NCBI GenBank assembly: GCA_004835665.1
Contig: RBKR01000004.1
Span: 992,001 to 1,056,000 of the forward strand
Direction of reading: 5' to 3'
DNA from: Phoma sp. XZ068
Lineage: Eukaryota; Ascomycota; Dothideomycetes; Pleosporales; Didymellaceae
DNA length: 64,000 nt
Both the position numbers and the translations under genes were made by a program. Under the pieces are notes generated by a model. The model did no database searches. It saw only the letters and a program-made list of their open reading frames with translations, and was not told the origin of the DNA. Position 1 is the first letter of the stretch, and each line of letters opens with the position of its first letter. This document shows positions 32,481 to 43,454 of this stretch, piece by piece.

Positions 32481-33368
32481 ATGCGCATTCTCAATCGCTT
32501 TGGCGCTGCTGCTCTTCTGGCAGCTTCGACTACCAGTGCTGAGGATTATGACATGCCCTGCTTTAACGACATCTGCTGGACATCATGGAAGTGTTGGTAT
32601 ACGAGGCCCTCAAAGTACGACTACAAGCGCGGGAATAGGTGTAATCTGCCTGATAATGTTTACCTACCATGGAAAGACGCCCGGTTGAATTCGCTCGTCT
32701 GGGACAAGCCTTACTGGATGGAGTGGACAACGAGCCCTGAGACAAAAGGAGAGGACATCGTATTGGAGTGGTTGATGTACGATGCGCCTGGTACAGAGAG
32801 TAAGACACCACGTTATCACACGAGCACTTCAACTAATCCTTCGGGCAGAACCAATTCTTGCGAATGAAACAGATCTATTTCTCGATGCCACTCAAAGCAC
32901 ACCCAAGAGATTCGTTGTTGCATTCTCTCAGAGTAAGCATCCAACCTTCAACCACTTCTGACAGCACCACTGACTTGTGTTGCAGACATCAGCGCTGCTA
33001 ACCACCAATGGTACTTCGCGCCTGAACTTGCACAATTTCCCAATGAGCATCTCAACGTTTCTGCGGAAGACGCTATACGCTACGCTATGGGGCAAAACGT
33101 CCTACGCCTCTACCATCCTAAGACCTTCAATCCGCGCAACAATACTACATGGGACGTGAGCGCAAGTTTCACGGTGATCCGTCGCTCAGAGAACGACTTG
33201 ATCGAGAAAGCTGTCGCCGAACAGAGCATGGCGGACAAGAAGAAGCTCGCCATCAGCGTTGGTGCTGGTGTTGGTGCTAGTTGGCTCGTTGCCTTCCTGG
33301 TATCGTGGTACACCAGGGCGTGGTTTGAGCGGAGAAGGCTGGCCAAAAAGGGTGTCCTACTCGATTAG
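32481..33368 (+). CDS. Secretory-pathway type I membrane protein, unknown function
   Basis: Exons 32481-32799, 32849-32932 and 32986-33368; 261 residues. The first 20 residues (MRILNRFGAAALLAASTTSA) are a signal peptide with an AxA-like cleavage site. The ectodomain is Trp- and Cys-containing (CFNDICWTSWKCW) with N-glycosylation sequons such as NET, NVS and NNT. It contains WTTSPETKGEDIVLEWLMYD, a fold-like segment with alternating polar and hydrophobic residues. Near the C-terminus a single membrane helix (LAISVGAGVGASWLVAFLVSWY) is followed by a short basic tail FERRRLAKKG. This topology fits a surface receptor or sensor, but no known family is recognised. It opens a run of five unknown genes. 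The phase of each splice is consistent, which supports the model. Confidence 0.75.
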
Positions 33369-33574
33369 ATTGAAAGAAGACTCTTGCTGGTGAGCTTAAT
33401 GGAAGTCGTCCGCTGCTCAGTGGTACGTCGATTAGTAACGGAACCCATATTATGATGGAAATGATCTTCGTACGAACAAAACAAGCGTTTGTATTGCATA
33501 TTACATACAGTCTCAGAAATCAATCCGTCGCAGCCACTCGCTCGACACTCGCTCGAAACTAGGATTGCAGGTCA

Positions 33575-34095
33575 TCACAATGAGGCACCCTTCGCACCCA
33601 GTCCTTGCAAAATAGCAACCACAGCCAATGTGGTCGCTGTCGGCTTATCGCCGCTTTGAAAGTAGCTTCCTGCTGCACCAGCCAAGATGGCCACCAGCAC
33701 TCCGGCGATGCTCTTGTCGTAGACATCGAGGAGTCCTGTCTGCGCCCACTTGTAGTTCAGGATCGCTAAGAAATTTGTTAGCTTTTACTCTTATAATACC
33801 ACAACCAAAACCGCAGAAAAGTAACGGCAAGTGGTGTCTCAGAAGATGCTTACCCATCAGGAGGAAGAATCCACTTCCCTCATACCAGCCCGCCTTCACA
33901 GCGCCGCGCAGGGCGGTAGGGAGAGCACTTATGGAAGCATGCTTGAACTGGTCAAGCCCCTTGGTCTATGAACGTATCAGCTTTTCTTAACTGTTGTTAG
34001 CCTGGGGTTTCTAAAAGGCGTACTGTGTGGCCGAGAGAAAGCACTCCGTGAGCTACGGCCGCGGCGAGAAGGAGTGGGTGCTTTGAACTAGCCAT
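33575..34095 (-). CDS. Small multi-pass membrane protein, conserved fungal type (124 aa)
   Basis: Three exons, each too short to stand out alone: 34095-34024, 33965-33854 and 33765-33575. All junctions keep phase. The protein begins MASSKHPLLLAAAVAHGVLSLGHT, with a first hydrophobic helix. It continues with LDQFKHASISALPTALRGAVKAGWYEGSGFFLLM, a reentrant or second helix, then the loop NYKWAQTGLLDVYDKSIAG. Two further helices close it (GVLVAILAGAAGSYF and TTLAVVAILQGLGA). This four-helix layout, with the AH..K..xF and AGWYxGS motifs, resembles small conserved integral membrane proteins of filamentous fungi without assigned function. I cannot name it. Its neighbours are two further unknown proteins. 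Confidence 0.75.
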
Positions 34096-34566
34096 TTCGA
34101 GTTTTGGTCGATAATCTCAGGATTGAATGATGTGGTTGGGTGTCGTGTACTTGAGAATATGGTTGTGAGAGGTAATGGTTTTCAGCAAAGTCGAGATGGA
34201 GCACTCGAGTCAATGCAGCTCACCCAGCTAAAGGGCCGAGGTTCCTACTGCTTTGGGCAAATTCCCCACTTTTACGAGGTCTAATGCGGGTCCGCTCTAG
34301 CAGCATAACGGAACGTTGTGACTATCGGGTTACAAGAAAGTATGAAAGTATTTCTGGTCATACAGTACACTATCTTGAATTTACATCTTATTGATGCGCC
34401 CAGTAATTTCATGCATCATCCTTGGTCCATGGTATGACCTCATCGAATTCCTCCATCTCACACTCCAGTCTTCCCTATCTTTGCTCGCATCGCTTTCCTC
34501 GTTCAAGCGTTCTAGTCCTTCAGCTAGCAGCAACCTCACAACCTTTCGCGCATATGGAAGATCATC
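34096..34566. other. Intergenic, no gene seen
   Basis: 471 bp upstream of the small membrane protein and downstream of the next minus-strand gene. Nothing recognised. Confidence 0.5.
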
Positions 34567-35334
34567 CTACAACCTGGAGTAACCATCACTCGAACTGTGA
34601 CTATCAACCGAATTCTGACCATCATGCTGCTCTTTGCCCTTACCCTCCTCTTGTGCAGGAGGCATCGCTGGTAGCACTCCAGTCGCAATAACATCCAGGT
34701 CCGAGGTTCCGCCCGCAGCTGTTGCAGGGGAGTCGTACGGTCCTGTGAGATCCTCTCGATGAGCTAGTTCTTCTGCTTTCTTCTCTGTCCATACGACGGC
34801 TTCGTGCACGGCTGCTTTGACGCCTTCGACGACACCTTCGACAACGTTGGCTAATTCCTCTACCGCTTTGACTGCCGACTCAGTTCCGTCTGTACGTTGA
34901 CCGAACGGGGTGTTGGGGCGATTGAGGGCTGGTCGGGTAGGCTCGTTGGGTGTGGCCTGTGGTCATAAGGATCTTCAGCGAGTATATGGAAGTGTACGAG
35001 CTTACATCATTCTTTTCTGCCATCTTAGTCTCTGTCTTGTCTTCCTTCGCTTTTAATTGATCAGCTGCGGCAGCTTCCAACGCTCCTGGTCGTATCGTTT
35101 GTGTTGCGAAAGCGTCGAGGGCCTCAGCCTTCATTGGTGCGCTCTTCTCGTCTTATAAGCAAGTGGGTATTGCAGAACGTTGCGATCGCAGGCTCTAAGA
35201 AGTGGAAAGTTTTGACTTACCCTTTGATGAAGCATCGGAGTCTTAAAGAAGCTGCTGTCTGTTTGTGGCAGCTTCGCTCCTAACCTGAGCACTTCCTTGT
35301 CCGTTTGTTTGCTTTTATGAGGAAACGACGTCAT
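34567..35334 (-). CDS. Low-complexity helical protein, unknown (about 214 aa)
   Basis: Proposed exons 35334-35221, 35146-35006 and 34956-34567. The second intron (49 nt, GTAAGC...CACAG) is secure because the frame flows from MAEKND to ATPNEPTRPALNRPN. The first is less sure: the acceptor that keeps phase is GAG at 35147, while the nearer AAG would shift the frame. The protein is charged and Ala-rich, with amphipathic repeats VKAVEELANVVEGVVEGVKAAVHEAVV, then an acidic disordered tail. It has no signal peptide with the ATG at 35334. An upstream ATG in the same frame (near 35460) would add a hydrophobic helix LGIAILVITMLFTYG, so a membrane-anchored form cannot be excluded. No family recognised. 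Confidence 0.5.
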
Positions 35335-35634
35335 AGTCACCGTTGAGGAAGGAAACAAGGGCGGCCCGCTTACGTCTCCTTTGATCTGCTTGCATGACTT
35401 TGGGCAGCCATAAGTAAACAGCATCGTTATGACGAGAATCGCAATACCAAGCTGTACCATGTGATACACCAACAAAACGGAAACCCCAAGGCGGGAGGAC
35501 TTCGCCGTAGCATACTTGGGGAGGAACGCATGTAAGTCACATCATAGCACATTTTTCAAACATACTGCCTTGATTGGTGAGGTAGGAACTACCTAGCAGG
35601 CCAGCTGCGGTGAAGGAATGGTAAAGGGCGATGA

Positions 35635-36581
35635 CTACACTTCGAAACGCTGGGCTGTAACACGCTTCAAAATCTCAACCTTCTTTTCCAGTTCAGTAGC
35701 AACATCATTATGCCCTGGTTCGCCGGTTTGCTTTCGGCCCCAGAGCTCCTTGTGCGTGTACTGTCTGCCATTTTCAGGCACAAGACGGTTGACCGACCTT
35801 CTCCGGGAAGAAGTTGGTATATTGTTACTAGAGCCACCACTGCCCGTACTTCCGGGTAAATTGAGAAATCGACTCCATGTTTGCTGGGCGCTCTCTAAGG
35901 AACTGCTTGCGCGGATGGTCCGCAATACCGCTGAACTGCTGATGAGTTCATTTTGAAGCATGGTGGTCTGCAGCGTGGTAATGCTGTCCTGGAGTACCCC
36001 AATCGCTATATTGATTGGCGAGTTCATCTCGCGGTGCCAGGCGCGGCCAAGCGAGGTGAGGCTCGTACTTAGGTTGGGTATGGACGAAATGTAATCAATG
36101 TATGATGCAGAGATATCTGCAGTGACATTCTCGACGCTGGGTGTAGTTGACGGAAGCGAGGAGGGAAGAGCTATGCTGGAGCTCATCGGAAGGGTCGGTG
36201 TGAGCGGCGGTACAGTGGTGTTGAGATCCGGGTTGGCGGTGATGTTCGTGGAGTTGAGCCATGCTGTCTGCGTGTGCATCAGGATTAATCATTAACCACT
36301 GATCATGCATGCATTCATACCTTGTTCGTGTCAACCTGAAATTTTGAATGCAAGATCGTACTTGTGATGTTGTTGATGAGGTCTGCAGTACCCATCTGGT
36401 TGCTGCTGCCAGAAAAGCCCCAGCCTCTGTTGGGGTTCTGCAGATCGCCAATGGTGTTTGCTGCCGCATTGATGACAGTCCTCAGGTCTGCGAGATCCTG
36501 AATGGCGGGTGTAGCCATAGCAGTGGGCGCGAGGATGATGCCGGTGACGAGCATGGCGACGGGTGCGTGAGTGATGAACAT
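35635..36581 (-). CDS. Secreted Ser/Thr-rich protein, unknown function (297 aa)
   Basis: Exons 36581-36321 and 36267-35635, 53-nt intron; phase is kept. The ATG at 36581 gives MFITHAPVAMLVTGIILAPTAMA, a good signal peptide. The mature part has many Ser/Thr/Pro residues and N-glycosylation sequons (NIT, NTT, NVT, NLS). A helical segment follows (SLGRAWHREMNSPINIAIGVLQDSITTLQTTMLQNEL). The C-terminus is basic and charged with no second membrane helix or clear GPI signal. The layout, a secreted protein with paired helices and a mucin-like spacer, recalls fungal cell-surface galactomannoprotein-like proteins (HsbA-type), but the match is only by general pattern. Not a small Cys-rich effector, since Cys is nearly absent. 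Confidence 0.7.
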
Positions 36582-37068
36582 GCTAGTGCTAACTGACAAC
36601 GGGTAGTTTTGTCGCGAGTCGAACACTTGGGGATGTTAAGGTGGTGATGGGCTAAGCGATGCTGATCGCTAGGTGTGCTCTAGGTAAAGTTGCTGGCGGT
36701 TGATGTTTGGGAGTTCGAGTTGAATTGGCAGCAAAGTTGTCTTGAGCAACTACTGGCGCCGTCACAACGTAGGCAATTACGATGGCGTATTCTCATGGTA
36801 GGTGTGTGTCACGTGGCTTCCTCTGATTGAAGTGGGTTGAGCCATTCTACGGCCAAAACTTGACACACAATCCTGGAGGCCCTCGGCAACATGAATGGTT
36901 TGTAAGTCAAGGCCAGATGTTGTTTCGAAGTTGCAGTAAGCCAAAGGTCCTTCATATCAACCGGTCGCAAGCCATCTGCGCTCTTTGTTTTGCGCTGGCG
37001 ATTTTCGACTATGTACGGGAAAAGCCTTCGGTTCTTGATCAGAAGTATCAACATGTCACATGCTTAGT
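36582..37068. other. Intergenic: upstream of secreted-protein gene
   Basis: 487 bp between the secreted-protein start and the stop of the next minus-strand gene. No coding signal recognised. Confidence 0.5.
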
Positions 37069-38771
37069 CTAGAAATTGCCTCGATCCCCGAGTACAGCAG
37101 CCTGAGCCTTCTCATATGCCCGCCACCACAGCCCTATGTTGGTTGCCACAAGCAGATCCATCATCTTTAGGCCTTCGTCTTCAAGAATGATCTTGCCCAG
37201 CTTTGCCTGCTTTCCACCAAAACCACCTCCGGCGAACTCTTGACCGAGAGACAAGTCCATGCGATCGAAGGAATTTCTTGTGTCATCTAAATCATCATCA
37301 CGATTAACGGAGACAGATGAGTTGTTGCGACTATGTCGGCCTCGCTTGAAGAACGACGATCGTTTCGATGATTCTTCTCTGGGAGTTGTTGCCTTATTAG
37401 CACTTGGAAGGTTGAATCTCATTTCGCTGACAGTCGCAGCTGCAGGCGGTGCACCTTGCAAACCAGGTATGATATGCCGGCACTAGGGGTATCAGTTAGC
37501 GCAAAAAGGGTCAACAGGAAGCCATCAACGCACCTTCAATGTACCGCCACTCGCACCGGTAATGAACTCGCACCGTCCATTCCAAGGGCTGGTAAATACA
37601 TATCCTCGGAAGCCTGACTGTCGCTCAGAGACCTGAAGGGTTCCATGCGCTTGATCGGGTCGTGTCAAAAATGATGGTGAGAGTGTTGATTGGTCCATAG
37701 ATGGCCTATCATCGTAAGTACCTCTTGAGGTGGGCCGACTAGAGTTGCGATCATAAGATCCACTTTTGCGATGTCCAAATCCGCCGCCAAGGTGCGATCC
37801 TTCCATCCACAAGCGACGGCGGAAGACATTGTCGCTCTTTGGTGACGGCTCGAACGGGCGGTCTATGCTTGACCGTGGGGGAGCGTTTGATGATTGGTGA
37901 GATCGAACGGATAAATCGCTAGTGCGGGTAGGTAGAGGAGGCCTCTCATCTGTATTTGAATGAAGGAATTTTGAATATCCAGGGTTCGATATTTCGATGT
38001 ACATTGGAGCACCTGGCTTTCTTCTTGCAGCAGCCTCGGCCATTCCAGTGGATGAAGCGTCAGTAATGGTTGGGTCATTGATGTGAGCAACGTTCCATTG
38101 AGCGCCAGATGCTGGATCTCGTCGAATAAGAGTGAGTGATATGCCGGTGGGATTGTTATTCGCTTCTGGTCTCCGTGGTTGTATCGTCGGTATATCGTTT
38201 TCCGCCAGCGATCGACTCGAGTCATATGATCCACGCGGTTCGTACTCAGCGCTCAACATCTCAGGCCGTTGAGTGTATTGACCTGCACTGGCATTTTGCC
38301 TACTATCAAAGTTGACGATGGGAGTCAGGGTCCCAGCTACAGGTTTGCGCGCTGGTCCAGGTGTTAAGCTGTTTGGAACAGCCTTGCGCTGAATGACTGG
38401 TGCGGATACTCGATTTACAGGATTAGGTCTCTCGTTTGGGTACTCCTGATCCTGGAATTCAGAGCAGTTGACAAGATCGACATCCTGTGGTTGCTCAACA
38501 TGAACGAAATAGAGCGAACTTGTAATGTCTTCTGCGGTGACCACTTTTTCGCGGGGCTTCATAGGCGAAAGGAAAACATCTACAGAAACGTCAGGTTCAC
38601 GCTACTCAAACACCCCATAACACTCTTACCTTTGCTGCCTGGTACACGAGCAATGTAGAGAACCAATGGCTCATGCTTCACATGGGTTGGGTTTCTAGGA
38701 TACGCTGGTGGATTGGATGCAAGTGCTGTGAGTGAAGAGAGAGACTTTGCTTCAACAGCCGCCGACGACAT
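37069..38771 (-). CDS. Conserved fungal protein with Gly-rich C-terminal block (533 aa)
   Basis: Exons 38771-38630, 38579-37534 and 37482-37069; phases join exactly. Residues 1-95 look ordered: LVLYIARVPGSKDVFLSPMKP with TAEDITSSLYFVHVEQPQD, so a small beta-rich domain is likely. The middle 300 residues are Ser/Pro/Arg-rich and disordered. The last 140 form a second conserved region: FRGYVFTSPWNGRCEFITG, CRHIIPGLQG, EMRFNLPS, then AGGGFGGKQAKLGKIILEDEGLKMMDLLVATNIGLWWRAYE. That final block, with its glycine run and WWRAYE ending, reads like a signature shared by filamentous ascomycetes, but no function is known to me. No membrane helix or signal peptide. Confidence 0.8.
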
Positions 38772-39330
38772 CTGAGCGAAAGACAAGAGCAGCGGAGCAG
38801 GCGGAATGCTAGAGATATAAGTGTTGACGGGTTCCGGAATGACAGGCGCTACGAGAGGCAGGCAACGTTAGCCTGCAGATCATATATGAGGCAAAGCAGC
38901 TGAGGAAGTGCTTGCGTTTGCTCTCGGTGGCTGTGCATGCGCCTCCAGGTATATCGTGTTCAGCAAATGTGCTTGCAACGCCTGGAGCAAGGTACAGCGA
39001 ATCTGAGTCAGTCAGCCAAGCATGTTGCACTGTGCAAACGAGGCTGATGCTGGTGAGCGAAGCCCGATGCCAGTTGGGCACGCCGCGAGTCGCGTCACGC
39101 TTGGTGGCAGGGTGGTTCGCGACTGCTGGGGTTCCTGGCCCGTGCGAAGGCGGTGACGAGGAAGGGACTAAGCCGCTCGAAAAATATAGGTCAACCTGCC
39201 AAGATTTCGCACCATTTTGAACTGCACACGACCTCGCCGCTGCAACTTCCCACGCCGACGTCACGGCTTGCAGAATAATTTCGCATTCACTAAAGTACAC
39301 GGCCTCGCGTAGACTGCTTTCTGTGTCAAT
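38772..39330. promoter_or_regulatory. Divergent upstream region of the 533-aa gene and SURF6/Rrp14
   Basis: 559 bp between start codons. A long minus-strand frame (39420-38809) overlaps it and the first SURF6 exons; it is judged a shadow because SURF6 splicing explains the region. No defined site identified. Confidence 0.5.
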
Positions 39331-41022
39331 ATGCCGGACGATCTGGAGGTATGCTGCAGGAAGGCGCCCCGCACCGTTCTTGCCGCTAACTGAGACACCC
39401 AGTCGCGATTGAAGAGCCATGCCCGGGCCTTCGAAGGGTTGATGTCGCTGATCCCAGCCAAAGAGTACTACGGGAAAGACGAGAGTATTACAAGTGTATG
39501 CACCACCGCGCTAGTGGCACCAGCTTTTCGCTGACATGCGCTGCAGACCCAATGGCAAAAGAAGAAGAAGCAGACCACCGAAGAGCGTCAAGCCGCCAAG
39601 CGAGCGAAGCTGGATCCCGCATCACACAAGTCTGCCCAGGATGTTCTGGACGAGAACGCACGCAAGCGAAAGCGCGAACTCGAGGGCGAGGCTGAGGACG
39701 ATGCTGTCTCCGAGGCTCCCTCTTCAGACCTTGACATGGACATCGTCAAGGAGACACCGCTCGAGGGGATAAAGAAGGCTAAGAAGCAAAAAACAAAGAA
39801 GGATGCCGAGGCGGAACCTGAAGAGGTTATCAAGGAAGGCCGAACACTAACAAAGGCTGAGATTAAGGCCGAGAAGAAGAAAGAAAAGAAGAAGGAGAAG
39901 CTGGCGCAAAAGAAAAACAAGGAGGAAGCACGGAAGGCATCACAGGCTGAGTTCAAGCAAGGCCTTACCGCACCCAAAGAGTCGAAGAAGCCTGAAAAGG
40001 ATGACGTCGACGAGGACGAAGACGAAGACGATGAGATTGATGATGGCCTTGAGGACCCCGAGGATCGCATTCAGGCCCTAGACGTCAGCGGTCTCGTCGA
40101 TGTTGAAGAGGGTCAGTCCACCGCTCCCACCACTACTGCAAATTCCAATTCCTCTACAGCAGCGTCTGACGCGTCATCGTCAACCTCCGTGCCCGAAGAA
40201 TCATCTTCGAAGAAGGACACAAAGAAAGAAAAGAAGCCACTACAGATCGACGAGAAGAGCCAAGAGGAATTCCGTGCACGACTGAACGCCAAGCTTGAGG
40301 CAATGCGCGCCGCGCGCAAGGCCGATGGGCCTGATGGACGACCTGCAAAGAACCGTGCTGAGCTCATCGAAGCACGACGGAAGAAGGAGGCAGCGCGCCA
40401 GGCAGCAAAGAAAGCAGGTCGCCAGGAGGCCAAGGAAGACGAAGCCCGCCAAAAGGCAGAGGAGCAGCTCGCCCGGATAAGAGGCGGGTCAGGATCGCCC
40501 TCCATCTTCCCGGCACGGTCACCAGAGCACGAGCGCAACTTCAACTTCGGGCGAGTCGCCTGGGAGGATGGCCAGGAGCTCGAAGGCGGTCTCTCCAAAT
40601 TCCTCGAGTCGCGCAAGAAGAAGGGCAAATCCGACACCAAGACCGCACTCGAGGCTGCCCAGAAGAAGCAGGCCCGCATCAACAGCTACGACGAGGAGAA
40701 GCGTAAAGACATCCAAGAGAAGGACCTCTGGCTGAACGCTAAGAAGCGCGCCCAGGGTGAGAAGGTATTCGACGATGTCAACCTCCTGAAGAAGAGCCTG
40801 AAGCGCCAGCAAAAACAAAAGGACAAGAGTAAACAGGAGTGGAAGGAACGACTCACAAATGTTGCCGAGGGCAAGGAGAAGCGACAGAAGAAGCGCGAGG
40901 AGAACCTCAAGGCGAGGAGAGACAGCAAGGGCGTCAAGAGCAAGAAGAAGGGTACGCCGAAGAAGGGCGGAAAGAAGCCTGCTAAGAGACCGGGTTTCGA
41001 AGGCACTTTCAAGGGTAAATAA
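39331..41022 (+). CDS. RRP14: Ribosome biogenesis protein SURF6/Rrp14
   Basis: Exons 39331-39348, 39403-39495 and 39547-41022; 528 residues. Rrp14 is a nucleolar protein needed for early 60S and 40S maturation. The conserved N-terminal box is split over the first three exons: LESRLKSHARAFEGLMSLIPAKEYYG with KRAKLDPA after it. The SURF6 core is in the C-terminal half: GRPAKNRAELIEARRKKEAARQAAKK, FNFGRVAWEDG, KALEAAQKKQ-type helix and KDLWLNAKKRAQGEKVFDDVNLLKKSLKRQQKQKDKSKQEW. The tail is a Lys-rich nucleolar signal ending KRPGFEGTFKGK. Acidic runs lie near residue 190. The six-codon first exon keeps the family start MPDDLE. The family's usual length and order are met. Confidence 0.93.
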
Positions 41023-41568
41023 ATAAGCGTGACGGAATCGGAGCAGGCTGAGATGACCGGAGGGATTTGGAAAGAATAGCAAGGGGGAAACCGATCATCT
41101 GGCTTGGAGCATCGCATTCTCGGGTGCACAAAATTTGGGAGGCATTTCGGCGTTTGATATCCCGTACAGTGACTGGCATTGTCTGGGCGTCGAGATTTAT
41201 GTACAGCGATTGAATACTACGACATCTATCAAAGACATATATTTGCAGTGCACATAAGATGTCAACGTTGCCAACATTGAGTGGGTGACTTTCGTGGCAG
41301 AGAAGCTTTAGACCCTACCCCCTGGATATACGTGTTTCTACGCTAACCCAACGTCGGTGGCCGCAGACGGCTCCCATTAACGACACAGTGGTGCAGATGG
41401 AATCGCAGGTTGCATAACTTAGTTGTTGAACTTGAAATTTGAGTTTTACTCTTGTACAATGACAGTACAATCACAAAGGAAACCAATTGCTGGAGCTAGA
41501 CATGATCACTCTCCTCCTATGTACAGACCCTGAGCACCGCGCTCTATTTCTCGCTGTCTGCTCTTCCG
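41023..41568. other. Intergenic between convergent genes
   Basis: 546 bp between SURF6 and NDUFS8 3' ends. Nothing beyond expected 3' untranslated sequence. Confidence 0.5.
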
Positions 41569-42384
41569 TTATCTGTAAGGCGCATCCGCGCGGGCAGCAG
41601 CGGCAATCTCGGGCTCCCACTTGTCTCCGTTGGACAACAACTTCTCCTTGTTGTACAGGAGCTCCTCTCGGGTCTCGGTGGCGTACTCAGCGTTGGGACC
41701 TGCGTCATCGTTAGTAGGCTGTCTAGCTAATATGTCGAGAATGAAGAGTTGACGAACCTTCAACAATGGCATCGACGGGGCAGGACTCCTGGCAGAGACC
41801 GCAGTAGATGCACTTTGTCATATCGATATCGTAGCGTGTAGTCCTCCTGCTGCCGTCCATACGCTCCTCGGCCTCAATTGTAATAGCCTGCGCCGGGCAG
41901 ATAGCTTCGCAGAGCTTGCAGGCAATGCAGCGCTCCTCGCCAGTTGGGTACCGTCTCAGGGCGTGCTCGCCGCGGAAGCGGGGGGAAATGGGGCCCTTCT
42001 CGAAGGGGTAGAAAATGGTGTATCTAACCAGCCGTCAGAACCAGCATTTCTCGCCCTCTGGGAAAGCCAAGGGCGCCAATTGAGCACTTACGGTGGTCTG
42101 AAAAACTGCTCCAGCGACACGTACATGCCGCGGAACATCTCCAAGAGCAAGAAGTACTTGCCCGCCTTGTCCAGCGCGGAGTCGCCCTCATCCCACTTCT
42201 TCTGGGGCGGTAACCGGAAACCGGGAGGAGGAGGTCCTGCAGGCGTGGCGGCGCGAGCGAAGGTTGTGCTGAAGAGGGCGACGGTGGCGGGCGAGGCGAA
42301 GCGTGGAGCGAACTGCGACTGCCTGAGCAGTGTTGTGGCGGATGGGCCGCGTGCCAGCATCATCAATGGCTTGGTGCTGGCCAT
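41569..42384 (-). CDS. NDUFS8: Mitochondrial complex I 23-kDa Fe-S subunit (NDUFS8/TYKY)
   Basis: Exons 42384-42092, 42023-41758 and 41699-41569; 229 residues. This subunit of NADH:ubiquinone oxidoreductase carries two 4Fe-4S clusters (N6a and N6b) that pass electrons to N2 in the peripheral arm. Both cluster motifs are complete: Cys 130, 133, 136, 140 (CIACKLCEAICP) and Cys 169, 172, 175, 179 (CIYCGLCQESCP). The basic, Ser/Ala-rich N-terminus (about 45 residues) is a mitochondrial presequence. The C-terminus matches the family (NAEYATETREELLYNKEKLLSNGDKWE). It is head-to-head with the mitochondrial acyl carrier protein, which is also a complex I subunit, with only 392 bp between start codons. 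Confidence 0.97.
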
Positions 42385-42776
42385 CGTGGGCGCGTGCGAG
42401 TTGTGTGGGCGGCGGTGGGAGATGTCGAGCTGGTTGACAATTGTGAGGTTCGCAAGCTTGGTTTGGACGTTGAATGTAACGAAATCGCTGTGATTGGCCG
42501 GATGAGCAGCGTCGACGATATGCGCGCGAGAGGGCGAACCTGGAGTTGCAAAGTGGCGTGGCAGAATTGAATGCCTTTACTTGGTCTATAAGAAGCTTCG
42601 ATAGCCGCTTCCTCCTATGTTTGTCTGTCTCTTGCCGTGTGTGGTCGGGTGCGCATCATCGCAGCCAAGGTCACGTGCTGTTCGGGAAGCTTTCTTTGCA
42701 TTCGTCTAGCATCATCAACACCAACTAACCTCGCACCCCGACCCATCGCCCCTCGACACGCTCCCACCCGCCCAAC
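42385..42776. promoter_or_regulatory. Bidirectional promoter for two complex I subunits
   Basis: 392 bp between the NDUFS8 and ACP start codons. A CCAAT box (ATTGG on plus) lies at 42492-42496, and a palindromic E-box CACGTG at 42672-42677. Both are well-known eukaryotic promoter elements; their use here is inference. The last 60 bp before the ACP ATG are C-rich, like fungal leaders. Confidence 0.6.
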
Positions 42777-43454
42777 ATGTTCCGCACAGCTCTCCTCAGG
42801 TCCGCAAGGTCCGCCGTCCGCGCTGCTCCCCGATGCCAGGCCTCAATTGCCCGCCCGGCGCGCGCCTTCGTCCAGCCCAAGCAGATTACTCCCGCCGCAT
42901 ACTTCCAGGCCGTACGAAGCTACGCCTCCAGCGCCGGTCTGTCGCAGGACGAGGTCCAGGGCAGGATAATGGACCTCCTGAAGAACTTCGACAAGGTATG
43001 ACGATGCGGAGTGGCGATGGAAGTACTGGGCAGCGTAGCTAACAAACTTGCAGGTCCAGGACGCCTCGAAGGTAGCTACCAAATGAAATGCACCATTCAG
43101 GCGAGCGCAGACTTACGTATTCTAGCTCAACGGCGAGTCGCACTTCCACAACGACCTCGGTCTTGACAGCCTCGACACCGTAGAGGTCGTTATGGCCATT
43201 GAGGAGGTTGGTCGCATTGTATAGTACAAGCGCGAGGCAGGTCTGACAGCAGCACAGGAGTTCAGCATTGAGATCCCAGACAAGGAGGCCGATGCCATCC
43301 ACAGCGGTATGTGTTCTCCACGAACCGACCTGGAACAAATACTGATGATGTCGCAGTCAAGCAAGCAGTGGAGTACATCCTGCGCCAGCCCGATGGTAAG
43401 CCGTACTGCAGTCACAGCACGAATATAATCACTAACACTGGAGCAGCTCACTAA
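42777..43454 (+). CDS. ACP1: Mitochondrial acyl carrier protein (complex I NDUFAB1 subunit)
   Basis: Six coding exons: 42777-42995, 43054-43071, 43126-43206, 43258-43306, 43357-43395 and 43447-43454; 137 residues. It carries the 4'-phosphopantetheine arm for mitochondrial type II fatty-acid synthesis (lipoate precursor), is a structural subunit of complex I, and supports LYR proteins. The attachment Ser is in GLDSLDTVE, within FHNDLGLDSLDTVEVVMAIEE. The end is FSIEIPDKEADAIHS then VKQAVEYILRQPDAH. The first 50 residues are a basic presequence (MFRTALLRSARSAVRAAPR). Exon 2 is an 18-nt microexon (VQDASK) and the last coding exon only 8 nt. The third intron has a weak GTTGGT donor; without its removal a TAG stops the protein. 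Confidence 0.95.

Noticed and set aside
38809..39420. 203-codon minus-strand frame
   Set aside because: Overlaps the SURF6 first exons and the divergent promoter; no domain.
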